A DNA stretch of 64,000 bases, taken from positions 3,720,001 through 3,784,000 of the forward strand of contig CAVRCG010000004.1 of assembly GCA_963719525.1 (NCBI GenBank). The letters are read 5' to 3'. Position 1 is the first letter of the stretch. Every line of letters starts with the position of its first letter. Source of the stretch: Bernardetia sp963719525 (lineage in GTDB: Bacteria > Bacteroidota > Bacteroidia > Cytophagales > Bernardetiaceae). The position numbers were made by a program, and so were the translations under genes. The notes under the pieces were generated by a model, which was given only the letters and a program-made list of their open reading frames with translations, ran no database searches and was not told the DNA's origin. Shown here piece by piece: positions 50,927 through 59,286 of the stretch.

Positions 50927-51700
50927 ATGAAAACTTCTTGGAATCTTAAAGACAAAAAAGCCTTTGTTACAGGTGGAACAAAGGGAATCGGAAAAGCAAC
51001 TGTTATTGAGTTTTTGCAGCTTGGTGCAGATGTTTTGTTTTCGGCTCGTAATGAAGATGAAATTCAAAACCTAGAAAAAGAACTTAAAGAAGAATTTCCA
51101 AATTCTATCATAAAAGGAATACAAGCAGACGTTACAAGTAAAATAGATAGACAAAAAGTCTTTGATTGGATAGAAAAAAACTTTCAAAAACTAGATGTTT
51201 TGGTAAACAATGCAGGAATAAATATCAGAAAATCGGCTTTAGAATATAGCGAAGAAGAATATCGTAAAATACTAGAAATTAATTTGATAGCTCCTTTTGA
51301 GGTTTCAAGAGTTTTATATCCATTATTACAGAAGTCCAAAACGGCATCTATTATCAATGTAGGTTCGGTGGCAGGAAGTCAAGATGTAAATAGTGGTTTG
51401 CCTTATGCCATGTCAAAAGGAGGGATTAATCAACAGACCCGTAGCCAAGCTGTTGAGTGGGCAAAAGATAATATTCGTGTAAATACCGTTTCGCCTTGGT
51501 ACACCAAAACGCCACTTACAGAAGCTGTTTTTGAAAATGAAGAAAAACTAAAAAATATACTTTTAAGAACACCATTGGGAAGAATTGCCGATGCAGAAGA
51601 AATGGCTTCTGTAATTGCGTTTTTGGCGATGGATAAATCTTCTTATCTGACAGGACAAAATATAACCGTTGATGGTGGAATGAGTGTAAGTGTTTTCTAA
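50927..51700 (+). CDS. Short-chain dehydrogenase/reductase, tropinone-reductase-like
   Basis: The protein has about 257 residues. The Rossmann motif is VTGGTKGIGKA, with VNNAGINIR, the catalytic Ser in INVGSVAGSQD and the catalytic YAMSK. The end SSYLTGQNITVDGGMSVSVF is typical of classical SDRs. ATG 50927 places the start right after the promoter-like TACCTTTGC. The DVNSGLPYAMSKGGINQQTRSQAVEWAKDNIRVNTVSPWYTKTPL region resembles tropinone reductase-like SDRs. Substrate unknown; NADP preference suggested by SARN after beta-2 is only inference. Confidence 0.88.
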   Translation: MKTSWNLKDKKAFVTGGTKGIGKATVIEFLQLGADVLFSARNEDEIQNLEKELKEEFPNSIIKGIQADVTSKIDRQKVFDWIEKNFQKLDVLVNNAGINIRKSALEYSEEEYRKILEINLIAPFEVSRVLYPLLQKSKTASIINVGSVAGSQDVNSGLPYAMSKGGINQQTRSQAVEWAKDNIRVNTVSPWYTKTPLTEAVFENEEKLKNILLRTPLGRIADAEEMASVIAFLAMDKSSYLTGQNITVDGGMSVSVF

Positions 51701-51749
51701 GTACTTTTATAGAATTTTGACTTAAAACATAAGTTTATAATCAAATGTA

Positions 51750-52596
51750 TTATTCATAAATATTCTCAATCAACCAAGCATGAGGAGCTGTAAGAATGGA
51801 AATAAGTACAAAAAAAACGAATAATAAATTAGAAGTACCAAACTCAAAAAAGGATAAGCCTATTAGTACCATTCCGATTCCTAAAAAACTAATCATTGAA
51901 AAAGGCAAAGCATCTTTGATGTAATTTTTCCAAGAGTATTTTTTTGCAAAGTGATTGTCAAATACTTTTATTTCTTGTTCAATAGTCTGTAAGCTATGCC
52001 AAAGAGCAAAATAAATAGCAAAAGACCATAGCAAAGAAGTACTCCAACATAAAAATAATAACAAGAGAAGTAAGCCTACTTCTTGCAGAACTTTCAAAAA
52101 ACTAACCTTTGACTGTAAAAATAAACCTATCAATAGTAGTAATAAGATAGTCAAGTTTGTACCTAAAAAATAGGTAAAATGTATCAAAACAAACTGCATT
52201 AGATTAGAAAAAGGCGTTTGAGCAAGAATAGAAAGTGTTTCTTTAGCATTAAAACCCAAAATACTAAGTAGAAGGACATTTCCCCAAGAAAGATACAAAA
52301 TAGGTGAAATCAGTTTTGACCATCTTCCTTTCTTAATTTTAAAATAATAAAGTTGTGATTGTCCAAAATGATAAGCTGAAAAAAGTAGAAAAACAATAAA
52401 ACAAATCATAGGTAAAAAATACCACGCTAAAGCATAAGCCAACATAATTCCGAGATATATTTTTAAAAAATAGGTCCAAGGGCAGTTTTTTAGAAGTTGT
52501 ATTTTTTTTAAAAAAGAATACAATATGGTCTGTTGCTCCATGTGGAATACCTAGCACTATCATAAGTAGAACAAAAACACTAAGTTCTACTGAAAA
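51750..52596 (-). pseudogene. blh: Brp/Blh beta-carotene 15,15'-dioxygenase, 5' truncated and frameshifted
   Basis: A membrane protein with about seven helices. The diagnostic GIPHGATDHIVFFFKK begins near 52,554, and LLFSAYHFGQSQLYYF and ALWHSLQTIEQE follow, giving the His residues expected for Brp/Blh enzymes that cleave beta-carotene to retinal. The GIPHGATDH part and the rest are in different frames; the break is in an A/T run at about 52,505-52,515. Upstream of residue 1 of the visible frame (FSVELSVFVLLMIVLG) a stop codon intervenes, and the sequence becomes lycopene cyclase. The N-terminus was therefore lost in a deletion. No rhodopsin gene is in this window. Confidence 0.75.
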
Positions 52597-52977
52597 TCAC
52601 CTCGGCACAAGAGTCTGAATTTTGGACAGCTCTGACATTTTCTTGTTTCCAACTAATATTTTGAAATTCTGCCAAGTGAGCTTTCATTTCTTCATAAAAA
52701 TCAAGTCCTTTGATATGGTAATACTGGTAAGGAGATAAAGACGATTTTTTTTCAAAATCTTTTCCCGAAAAAGAAATCTTTTTCCAATAAACTTGCTTTG
52801 CACATTCAAATTGAGGTATTTCTTTGACCAAAAACACCAAGTACGGTCGTTTTTTTCTTTATTATCTTTATCCAAAAGAAGGATACTTTTATCAGACCAA
52901 ATACTTTTAGATAAATGATAGGCTAGACTAAGTCCTGCTGCGCCTGTACCCACTATGATGATGTCAAACTTAGTCAA
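52580..52977 (-). pseudogene. crtY: Lycopene beta-cyclase fragment
   Basis: The N-terminal FAD-binding part is DIIIVGTGAAGLSLAYHLSK, followed by the diagnostic NDRTWCFWSK, then in another frame EIPQFECAKQVYWKKISFSG...YYHIKGLDFYEEMKAH. The frame break is near 52,830. Only about 130 of the usual 380-390 residues remain before the sequence turns into the blh gene. The only usable start in frame is TTG at 52,977. It would make beta-carotene, the substrate of the neighbouring Blh enzyme. Both genes look inactivated by one deletion. Confidence 0.75.
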
Positions 52978-53097
52978 TGTATTCTATTTTTTTTGATGAT
53001 TTTGTAAGATCACAATACTTTGGATAGTACAAATGTTTTAGAAAGTAGATTGTGTATTGATTGCGATTATACAGATAGATAAATTTCATTCTCATTC

Positions 53098-54336
53098 TCA
53101 TTTCATCTTAGGATAACAAAAATAATTTTTGGTAACGGCTTGAGTAAGTGACTGTAAATAAGGAATATCGGAAGCATTTGTAATATCTATTACTTCGCCT
53201 GTTTTTTTCAAGATACAGATTTCTTCGCCTGTTCCGAGTGCATACGCTGAATTACTAATTGTTCCTTCACAAACTAAGAAAGAAAGTTCTTGCTCATTTA
53301 TTCCAAACTGTTTTTTTACCTTTTCTTTTATTTCTTGTTTAAAGTTTTGGTCTAATTCTTCTGTTGTTAAATGCGTTTTGAAAAGTCTTCTATTGACCAA
53401 CATATTGCTAAGAGAAGAAAGAATTTTATCCTCATTTTTTGTCCAAACTTTTATACTTGTCCAAATATCGTAATCATCTAGTTGTACAAAATAATCTAAA
53501 ACGCTTTTATCATTTTTAAACTGTTCTAAAGTAATTTCATTTTCTAAGAAAAAAGAAAGTGAAGGAGTAGAAAAAAGGTTACTTCCATTTTGCACTAAAA
53601 ATCTAGCTCTTCGTATCGTTTGAATGAGCATTTGTTCCGTTGAAACGGTCGTTTTGTGTAGATAAACTTGCCAATACATCATTCTGCGAGCATTCAAAAA
53701 ATGTTCGATGCTATACACTCCTTTTTCTTCTATTACTAATCTATCATTTTTTAGATTCATCATTCTGATAATTCGCTCGCCTCCAATTGTTCCTTCCGAA
53801 ACACCTGTAAAAAAACAATCTCGCTGCAAATAATCCATTCTATCGACATCAATCTGACCAGAAACAAGCTGATGAAAAAAAGGTCGATGATACTTTCCTT
53901 TAAATATTTCTATTGCCGTTTTGAGTTGTCCATTAAACTCTTCGTCTAGCTTTTCCATGAGCAAAAGCGATAATTCTTCGTGATGACAATCTTTCAAAAT
54001 GGTACATTCCAGAGCATGAGAAAAAGCTCCATGACCAATATCGTGCAACAGAATAGCAATTAAAGCTGATTCATATTCTTTGTGAGAAATTTTATGTTCC
54101 TTCAATCTCAATGTATCTAAAGCCATTCTCATCAAATTCATGGCACCAATTGCATGATGAAAACGAGTATGTAATGCACCTGGGTAAACAAATTCTGTAA
54201 GTCCCAACTGTTTTATTCTTCTCAACCTTTGAAAGTAAGGATGATTTATAAGTTTGAGAATTAGCTTTGTAGGAATGCGAATAAAGCCATGAACAGGGTC
54301 GTTTATAATTTTTCTTTGTTGAGGATAATCGTTCAT
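53098..54336 (-). CDS. HD-domain phosphohydrolase
   Basis: The protein has about 412 residues; ATG 54336 (MNDYPQQRKIINDPVHGFI) is preferred over a TTG nine bases upstream. HD signature residues are RFHHAIGAMNLMRMAL, then LLHDIGHGAFSHALE, then the later DVDRMDYLQRD. The opening KIINDPVHGFIRIP and TRFHH pattern match the widespread HD family related to dGTP triphosphohydrolases and SAMHD1. It probably hydrolyses a nucleotide phosphate, but the substrate is unproven. It is single and unbroken. Confidence 0.88.
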   Translation of the reverse strand: MNDYPQQRKIINDPVHGFIRIPTKLILKLINHPYFQRLRRIKQLGLTEFVYPGALHTRFHHAIGAMNLMRMALDTLRLKEHKISHKEYESALIAILLHDIGHGAFSHALECTILKDCHHEELSLLLMEKLDEEFNGQLKTAIEIFKGKYHRPFFHQLVSGQIDVDRMDYLQRDCFFTGVSEGTIGGERIIRMMNLKNDRLVIEEKGVYSIEHFLNARRMMYWQVYLHKTTVSTEQMLIQTIRRARFLVQNGSNLFSTPSLSFFLENEITLEQFKNDKSVLDYFVQLDDYDIWTSIKVWTKNEDKILSSLSNMLVNRRLFKTHLTTEELDQNFKQEIKEKVKKQFGINEQELSFLVCEGTISNSAYALGTGEEICILKKTGEVIDITNASDIPYLQSLTQAVTKNYFCYPKMK

Positions 54337-54347
54337 AAGGATCAATT

Positions 54348-54465
54348 ACGAATTAAAAATTACGAATTACGAAATAAGTATTCAGCGTAGCTAATTTAAT
54401 TACTTGAATATCAATTAGTTATGGTTTCAAAAGTAGCAGTTTATTTAATTCTTATTCTTAAGAAA
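54348..54465. repeat. Dispersed AATTACG-type composite repeat, copy 3
   Basis: CAATTACGAATTAAAAATTA and onward, followed after about 60 bp by CAAAAGTAGCAGTTTATTTA and onward. It is the same two-block arrangement as at 12,435 and 20,133. It sits upstream of the HD gene. Confidence 0.55.
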
Positions 54466-54510
54466 TAAATATGAATATTTTTGATAGAATGGATAGACAA
54501 AAGTACAAAC

Positions 54511-54551
54511 AAAAAAACTCCTCAAAGTTCTTTTGTTTTGAAGAGTTTTAT
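54511..54551 (-). terminator. Rho-independent terminator
   Basis: AAAACTCCTCAAAG pairs with TTTTGAAGAGTTTT (one bulge) and gives a T-run on the minus strand. It lies 26 bp beyond the stop of the outer-membrane-barrel gene. Confidence 0.7.
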
Positions 54552-54576
54552 TAGAATTTTGATAGAGAAAACGAAA

Positions 54577-55209
54577 TTAATCTTTCGTCTTTGAAAGTCC
54601 ATAAACAAGTGAAATATTTCCAGACCAAGTCTGATTTTGATGTCTAGCTATAAAATCCTCATAAGGTAAAGGGTTTACTATTCCAACAAATCCTTTTTGA
54701 TACATGAGAGTAGGGACAATAAAAAAGTGATTATTTAATTTAACTTTTGCTCCTGCTTTCAAAACTCCTCCTCTATCCGTAGTATTGAAAAAATCTTCTC
54801 TATAAGGTCTATCCGAACGCATATTTATCAAAAAACTATAGTAGAAACCAGCTTGTAGAACAGGACGAACTCTTGTCTTTTCTCTAAAAAAAGTATAATT
54901 CAGTAAAACGGCATTTCTAAAATAATCTAATTTTGTAAAATCTTTGTATTCGTTGTTTTGCCAGCTACTTCCCTCTTGTAAATATCCTGATTCTACAGAA
55001 AAACCTATTCTTTGAATTGGATTGTACGTAAAAATACCTCCCACATTAATTCCTACAATGTCTTTAGAATTTTGAATAGTAGAAAAATAATTTGAACTAT
55101 TTACACCTGCTTGTAATCCTACAGAAAATTTTTGAGCAAAAACAGATACAAATGCACAACTGAAAAATAGAGTTAAGAAAATAAATTTAAAATACTTTTT
55201 CATCTTCAA
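54577..55209 (-). CDS. PorT-type outer membrane beta-barrel protein
   Basis: The 210-residue protein has a signal peptide (FIFLTLFFSCAFVSVFAQ) and alternating amphipathic strands starting FSVGLQAGVNSSNYFS. It ends in SGNISLVYGLSKTKD. The GLQAGVNSSNY opening and YLQEGSSW and FYYSFLINMRS strands match the outer-membrane beta-barrel family common in Bacteroidota (OMP_b-brl type). Exact role unknown. It is followed by a terminator and preceded, after a palindromic unit, by the superoxide dismutase gene. Confidence 0.75.
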   Translation of the reverse strand: MKMKKYFKFIFLTLFFSCAFVSVFAQKFSVGLQAGVNSSNYFSTIQNSKDIVGINVGGIFTYNPIQRIGFSVESGYLQEGSSWQNNEYKDFTKLDYFRNAVLLNYTFFREKTRVRPVLQAGFYYSFLINMRSDRPYREDFFNTTDRGGVLKAGAKVKLNNHFFIVPTLMYQKGFVGIVNPLPYEDFIARHQNQTWSGNISLVYGLSKTKD

Positions 55210-55325
55210 ATAAATTAAGTAGAGCCTCGAAAAGGTTATTTCATTTCTTTACAAATTACAAAATTTCTTTTATATTCTACTCATTCGAAAAATTAAATTT
55301 GTATCTGATTTTTACAATTCCTCTC

Positions 55326-55337
55326 ACGCTAAAGCGT
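55326..55337 (-). repeat. Palindromic TTTA-loop unit
   Basis: On the minus strand ACGC-TTTA-GCGT, just after the superoxide dismutase stop. It has the same stem-loop design as the units at 4,288 and 46,814, but with different paired bases. Confidence 0.5.
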
Positions 55338-55352
55338 AAGCTACAGGAATAG

Positions 55353-56117
55353 TTAAGCATTAAAACGCTCTTCGATTTTTTCCCAGTTGATTATTTTATA
55401 AAAATTCTCAATGTATTCAGCACGTTTGTTTTGGTAGTTGAGATAATAAGCATGTTCCCAAACATCAAGACCTAAAAGTGGTGTTCCTGCTTTTTCTGCA
55501 AGGTTTTTCATTAATGGATTGTCTTGGTTTGGCGTAGAGGTAATAAAAAGTTTACCATCATTAGCTTTGCAAAGCCACGCCCAACCTGAACCAAAAACTC
55601 CTTTTGCTTCTTCTGTAAATTCTTTTTGAAAGGCTTCATACGAACCAAAATCTTTTTCTAAAGCTGCTTTTATATTTCCTGTTGCCATTTGATTTTTAGG
55701 AGATAAGGATTCCCAAAAAAGACTGTGATTGTAATGTCCGCCTCCATTGTTACGAACGGCTGTGTCATTTTGGCTCACACTTTCCATTATTTCTAATAAA
55801 TTTTGATTGGCAAAGTTAGTTCCTTCAATAGCTTTATTGAGCTTGTCTACATAGCCTTGATGGTGTTTTCCATGATGAATTTCCATTGTCTGTTTGTCAA
55901 TATTTGGTGCAAGAGCAGCAAAGTCATACGGCAAAGCAGGCAACTCAAAAGGAGATTTAAGCGTAAAAAGCCCATTTTCTTGCAGCATTGCTGTCGAATC
56001 TACATCGGTTGTAGTGTCTGTTTTTTTGGAAGAATCACAAGCCGAAAAAGGATTTATGATAAGTCCGATAGTGGCAAGACCTGCCGTTTTGAGAAAAGTA
56101 CGTTTGTCCATTGACAT
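55353..56117 (-). CDS. sodA: Exported Fe/Mn superoxide dismutase, probable lipoprotein
   Basis: The 254-residue protein has a full Fe/Mn SOD domain from about residue 55. Metal and active-site regions are MEIHHGKHHQGYVDKLN, GGGHYNHSLFW and GLDVWEHAYYLNYQNKRAEYI. The N-terminus is unusual for SODs: KRTFLKTAGLATIGLIINPFSAC is a signal ending in a lipobox-like NPFSAC, then a Ser/Thr/Asp linker. The enzyme is therefore predicted to be membrane-anchored outside the cytoplasm and to remove superoxide there. The signal has KR rather than the RR of a Tat motif. Choice between Fe and Mn cannot be made. The symbol follows the family. Confidence 0.9.
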   Translation of the reverse strand: MSMDKRTFLKTAGLATIGLIINPFSACDSSKKTDTTTDVDSTAMLQENGLFTLKSPFELPALPYDFAALAPNIDKQTMEIHHGKHHQGYVDKLNKAIEGTNFANQNLLEIMESVSQNDTAVRNNGGGHYNHSLFWESLSPKNQMATGNIKAALEKDFGSYEAFQKEFTEEAKGVFGSGWAWLCKANDGKLFITSTPNQDNPLMKNLAEKAGTPLLGLDVWEHAYYLNYQNKRAEYIENFYKIINWEKIEERFNA

Positions 56118-56217
56118 AAGAATAGGTTTTTAGTATGTAATTGTAATTTATACTCTATTAATTAAATTATATTAAAATGGTTTTGAAAAGTTTTATTTTA
56201 ACAAGGTATCAATTTAT

Positions 56218-56922
56218 TTATACATTATCTAAAATTCTTTCAATATAATTATTTACCTCTTCTGCGTGTGTCAAAATCATAAAATGTCCTCCATTTTTGA
56301 CTAGAAATTGGCTCGTATTTTTGTTTTCTTTCTTATAAAAGGGAATAATCAAATCATTAGTACCATGAATTTGGAAAATAGAATGATTTATAAATTTATT
56401 ACTTTCACTCTCTTTCCAATTCATAATCATTTTTATAAATGACTTTGCAAAACTTGGATTTGAATTTTTGATGATTTGATAAAGCTGTTTTTCTTCTTTC
56501 TTGTACTTTTTGTTAGAAACTCCAAAAGCAAAACTAAGTAGTTTGTTAGGTTTGTTTAATAGAAAAATAGGAATAAGAAAATGCAGTTTCAAAAAACCAA
56601 AAAAACGATATAAAAATGGAATTTGAGAAGGAATTGAAGCACTAGAAATTAAAATTATTTTTTCGGTTTTGATATATTTCGAAAGAGCAGAAACCAACAT
56701 TCCACCAAAAGAAACTCCTATCAAGATTACTTTTTTGTTTTTATCAATCTGTTTAGAAAGCTGCAAAGCATATTTTTCTAAATCATTAGTTTTTGGCTTC
56801 TCCCATTCTATAAATTTATGTTTTTGTGTTTTGAGAAAAGAAAGGTTATCAAAAACAGATTTGTCGGCTCCAAGTCCAGAGAAGAGATAAAATATGGTTT
56901 CACGTGATAACTTATTATTCAT
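56218..56922 (-). CDS. Alpha/beta hydrolase
   Basis: The 234-residue protein has an alpha/beta-hydrolase fold. FYLFSGLGADKSVFDNL supplies the oxyanion-hole region. The nucleophile elbow is VILIGVSFGGMLVSAL with the Ser, and NDLIIPFYKK and NGGHFMILTHAEEV are the likely Asp and His positions. It lacks a signal peptide. The family covers esterases, lipases and thioesterases, so no substrate can be given. It is single, between the SOD gene and the divergent membrane protein gene. Confidence 0.8.
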   Translation of the reverse strand: MNNKLSRETIFYLFSGLGADKSVFDNLSFLKTQKHKFIEWEKPKTNDLEKYALQLSKQIDKNKKVILIGVSFGGMLVSALSKYIKTEKIILISSASIPSQIPFLYRFFGFLKLHFLIPIFLLNKPNKLLSFAFGVSNKKYKKEEKQLYQIIKNSNPSFAKSFIKMIMNWKESESNKFINHSIFQIHGTNDLIIPFYKKENKNTSQFLVKNGGHFMILTHAEEVNNYIERILDNV

Positions 56923-57091
56923 AATTACGAATTTAAATTTTTCAGTTAGACAAAGCGGTTATTTATTCGTTACTTTACTGATTATTTATTAAACAGGTAT
57001 AGAATTAATAGTACATGTATTTCAAATATTATTGTACAATTACAAGAGAAATTCGATATGAACACAATTTATAGAAATAATATTACTCGTT

Positions 57092-58678
57092 ATGCAAACT
57101 AAAGACTTTTATCAGAAAGCATATCAATTTAGCCTGGTATTGCTTATTTTGGGAAGTTGTTATTTTTTTGGACGTACTTTGTATACTCAATATGAAATAA
57201 TAATTTCTCCTTATCAAATGGATTATAGGGAAACAGTCTTAGCATCATCAGTAGAGCTAATGTCACAAGGAGGTAATCCATATCGAATAGAAAATCAACC
57301 AGAATATGCACAGGCTTATGGAATTGTGCAGGATCTAATACATTATCCTTTTGTAAAAATTTTTGGTTCCTCTCTAGGAATTCATAGATTTGTTACGGTC
57401 TTAGGGTGCTTACTTTGTTGTTTGATTTTAATATTTTGGTTAATAGAATTAAAGGTTTCTAAAATAATTTCTATCTGTTCTTCATTGATTTTTTACTTTA
57501 GCATTCTTTTTTGGCAGTTAGGTATATATCGTCCAGATTCTTGGGCATTATTTTTTATGCTTTTATCTATGTATCTTCCATTCAAATATAATTATTCCAT
57601 TAAAAGTTTATCGTTAAGTGTTTTTTTTGGCTTACTAGCATTTTATACTAAGTCTTATTTTGTATTAGGAAGTGTTGTTATCTCTAGTTTTATGTTTTTC
57701 TTCATTTCCAAAAAAAAGGGGATAGGGTATGGTTTTTCTTTTCTCTTTTTGTTTATCCTAACTATTTATATAGTTAGTTATTTTTTTCCATTATTTTTTT
57801 ACTTGACTGTTTTGTCATTCTTAAATTACTCAACTGGAGGAGATTGGAGTCATGCTAATTTCCAATTTATACAATTTGTTCGTATTAATGTAGCTATTTT
57901 ATTCTTACTACTAATTTTTATTATTCGCCACTTTTATAATAGAAACAAAAAAGTAAAAACAAATGAAGCTAACATAAGGTGGAATTTGAGTTCTTTCAAT
58001 GCACCTCTTTTTATAGTTGAAAATACTAGAATAGAAATTACATTCAGATTATATACGTTTTTGTTTATGTTATTTATGATACATTATTTTTTTGGTAGAA
58101 ATAATGGAGCTTATTTAAGTTATTATTTTACTCATATTACTCCTTTTCTTGTACTTTTAACGATTCCTCTAACTCGTAATACAAGCAAGTTGATGAACAG
58201 TATTGCATGTATTCTTATTTTATTTGGGATATGGAATGCTAGAAAAGCTTTATTTCCTCATAAAATGAATAAAGAACAAATTGAACAATGGGAAAAAGCA
58301 AAAAAATACATACAGAATAGTTCTAATACATTAGGAACACCTGCTATTGCAAATCTTATAAAAGAAAGAGGACTGAAAGTCTATGAACAAGGATTATTAG
58401 TGCAATTTATTTTTATAGGTAATGTTGAAAAGCCTTTTTTGCAAAATTTATTTCCTCGCTATAAAGAAATACAGGAAGTAATTAAAAACTTTGATAAGGA
58501 CATTGCCAAAAAAATTCAAAATAAAGAATTTGATTTGATCGCTATGCCTGATATACATAAAACGATTGCTTCTGACAAAAATGTGGAGCTTTATTACGAT
58601 CCAGTAGATTCAGTGCGTTTGGAAATGCCTTACACAGGACAAAGCTGGAAAACTGTTTTTTGGAAACCAAAGAAGTAG
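57092..58678 (+). CDS. Multi-pass membrane protein, GT-C glycosyltransferase-like
   Basis: The 528-residue protein has about ten membrane helices between residues 14 and 400, and a C-terminal soluble tail of about 120 residues. The first large loop contains YQMDYRETVLASSVELMSQGGNPYRIENQPEYAQAYG. Acidic residues followed by a PY(R) segment are typical of GT-C enzymes that use polyprenyl-phosphate sugars. It probably transfers a sugar in the periplasm, but this is by layout only. It is intact. Its stop codon coincides within a few bases with the apparent composition break at 58,680. Confidence 0.7.
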   Translation: MQTKDFYQKAYQFSLVLLILGSCYFFGRTLYTQYEIIISPYQMDYRETVLASSVELMSQGGNPYRIENQPEYAQAYGIVQDLIHYPFVKIFGSSLGIHRFVTVLGCLLCCLILIFWLIELKVSKIISICSSLIFYFSILFWQLGIYRPDSWALFFMLLSMYLPFKYNYSIKSLSLSVFFGLLAFYTKSYFVLGSVVISSFMFFFISKKKGIGYGFSFLFLFILTIYIVSYFFPLFFYLTVLSFLNYSTGGDWSHANFQFIQFVRINVAILFLLLIFIIRHFYNRNKKVKTNEANIRWNLSSFNAPLFIVENTRIEITFRLYTFLFMLFMIHYFFGRNNGAYLSYYFTHITPFLVLLTIPLTRNTSKLMNSIACILILFGIWNARKALFPHKMNKEQIEQWEKAKKYIQNSSNTLGTPAIANLIKERGLKVYEQGLLVQFIFIGNVEKPFLQNLFPRYKEIQEVIKNFDKDIAKKIQNKEFDLIAMPDIHKTIASDKNVELYYDPVDSVRLEMPYTGQSWKTVFWKPKK

Positions 58679-58690
58679 CACCGTCTTTTG
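58670..58690. other. Junction between two sequence compositions
   Basis: Left of this point the DNA is AT-rich with codon use of the main window. Right of it the DNA is clearly more GC-rich. The phytase reading from the right stops matching its family here (ALYKRSKDGA, where the family continues with I-x-AIVGR). The left gene ends exactly here. It is either a chimeric assembly join or a real recombination point. Confidence 0.6.
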
Positions 58691-59184
58691 AGCGCTTATA
58701 CAGTGCCACCCCCATTAAATCACGATACTCAAGGCCTTCTTCCCCATCGAACATTGGAATACCTCCGTTGTCGATGGCTTTCATTTCAGGAAGGGCGAAA
58801 ATGCGCATATTATGCGTAAATCTTTCGCCAGTTACGGCAATGTCCACCGTGTCCATCCCTAAAGGCAAACCGTACTCAATGTCTACATTGTTCGGTCGCT
58901 TTAGTCCCTAACGGTTCTTTCTTCAATAATTTTCCCTTCTAAATCGAAGGCATACAAAGCGCCATTGACATCCTTGTCGGTACCAATAATCATGCTCTCG
59001 GCTGGATTTACTATTTGGGTTGACCCAAATTGCTGGATCATCGGTATCGAACTGAGTAGCTTCAGTGGTTATTACTGGTTGAATTACCTCTTACTACCTC
59101 AGAGGTTGTTTGTTCGTTTGTTCCTCCGCAAGCCGATACGACCAACGCAGCAGCCGTTATTATAAAAAGTTTCGTGTTTTTCAT
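58680..59184 (-). pseudogene. Beta-propeller phytase, 3' truncated, several frameshifts
   Basis: The start at 59,184 gives a lipoprotein signal (LFIITAAALVVSACGG). Different frames then read VITTEATQFDTDDPAIWVNP, AESMIIGTDKDVNGALYAFDL and LKRPNNVDIEYGLPLGMDTVDIAVTGERF. These are clear beta-propeller phytase (3-phytase) N-terminal signatures, with at least three indels. The gene stops matching at the 58,680 junction after about 165 of the usual 350 residues. The enzyme would release phosphate from phytate in the periplasm or outside. The upstream TonB receptor is the usual neighbour of such phytases. Confidence 0.75.
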
Positions 59185-59286
59185 TGATTATCTTTTTTCA
59201 AAACAAACCGCATTGATTAAGGCGGTTAATAAAAGCAACTGCCCATTTGGTATAAAGCCAAACAAGCAGTTGTTTTTGGAAATGAA

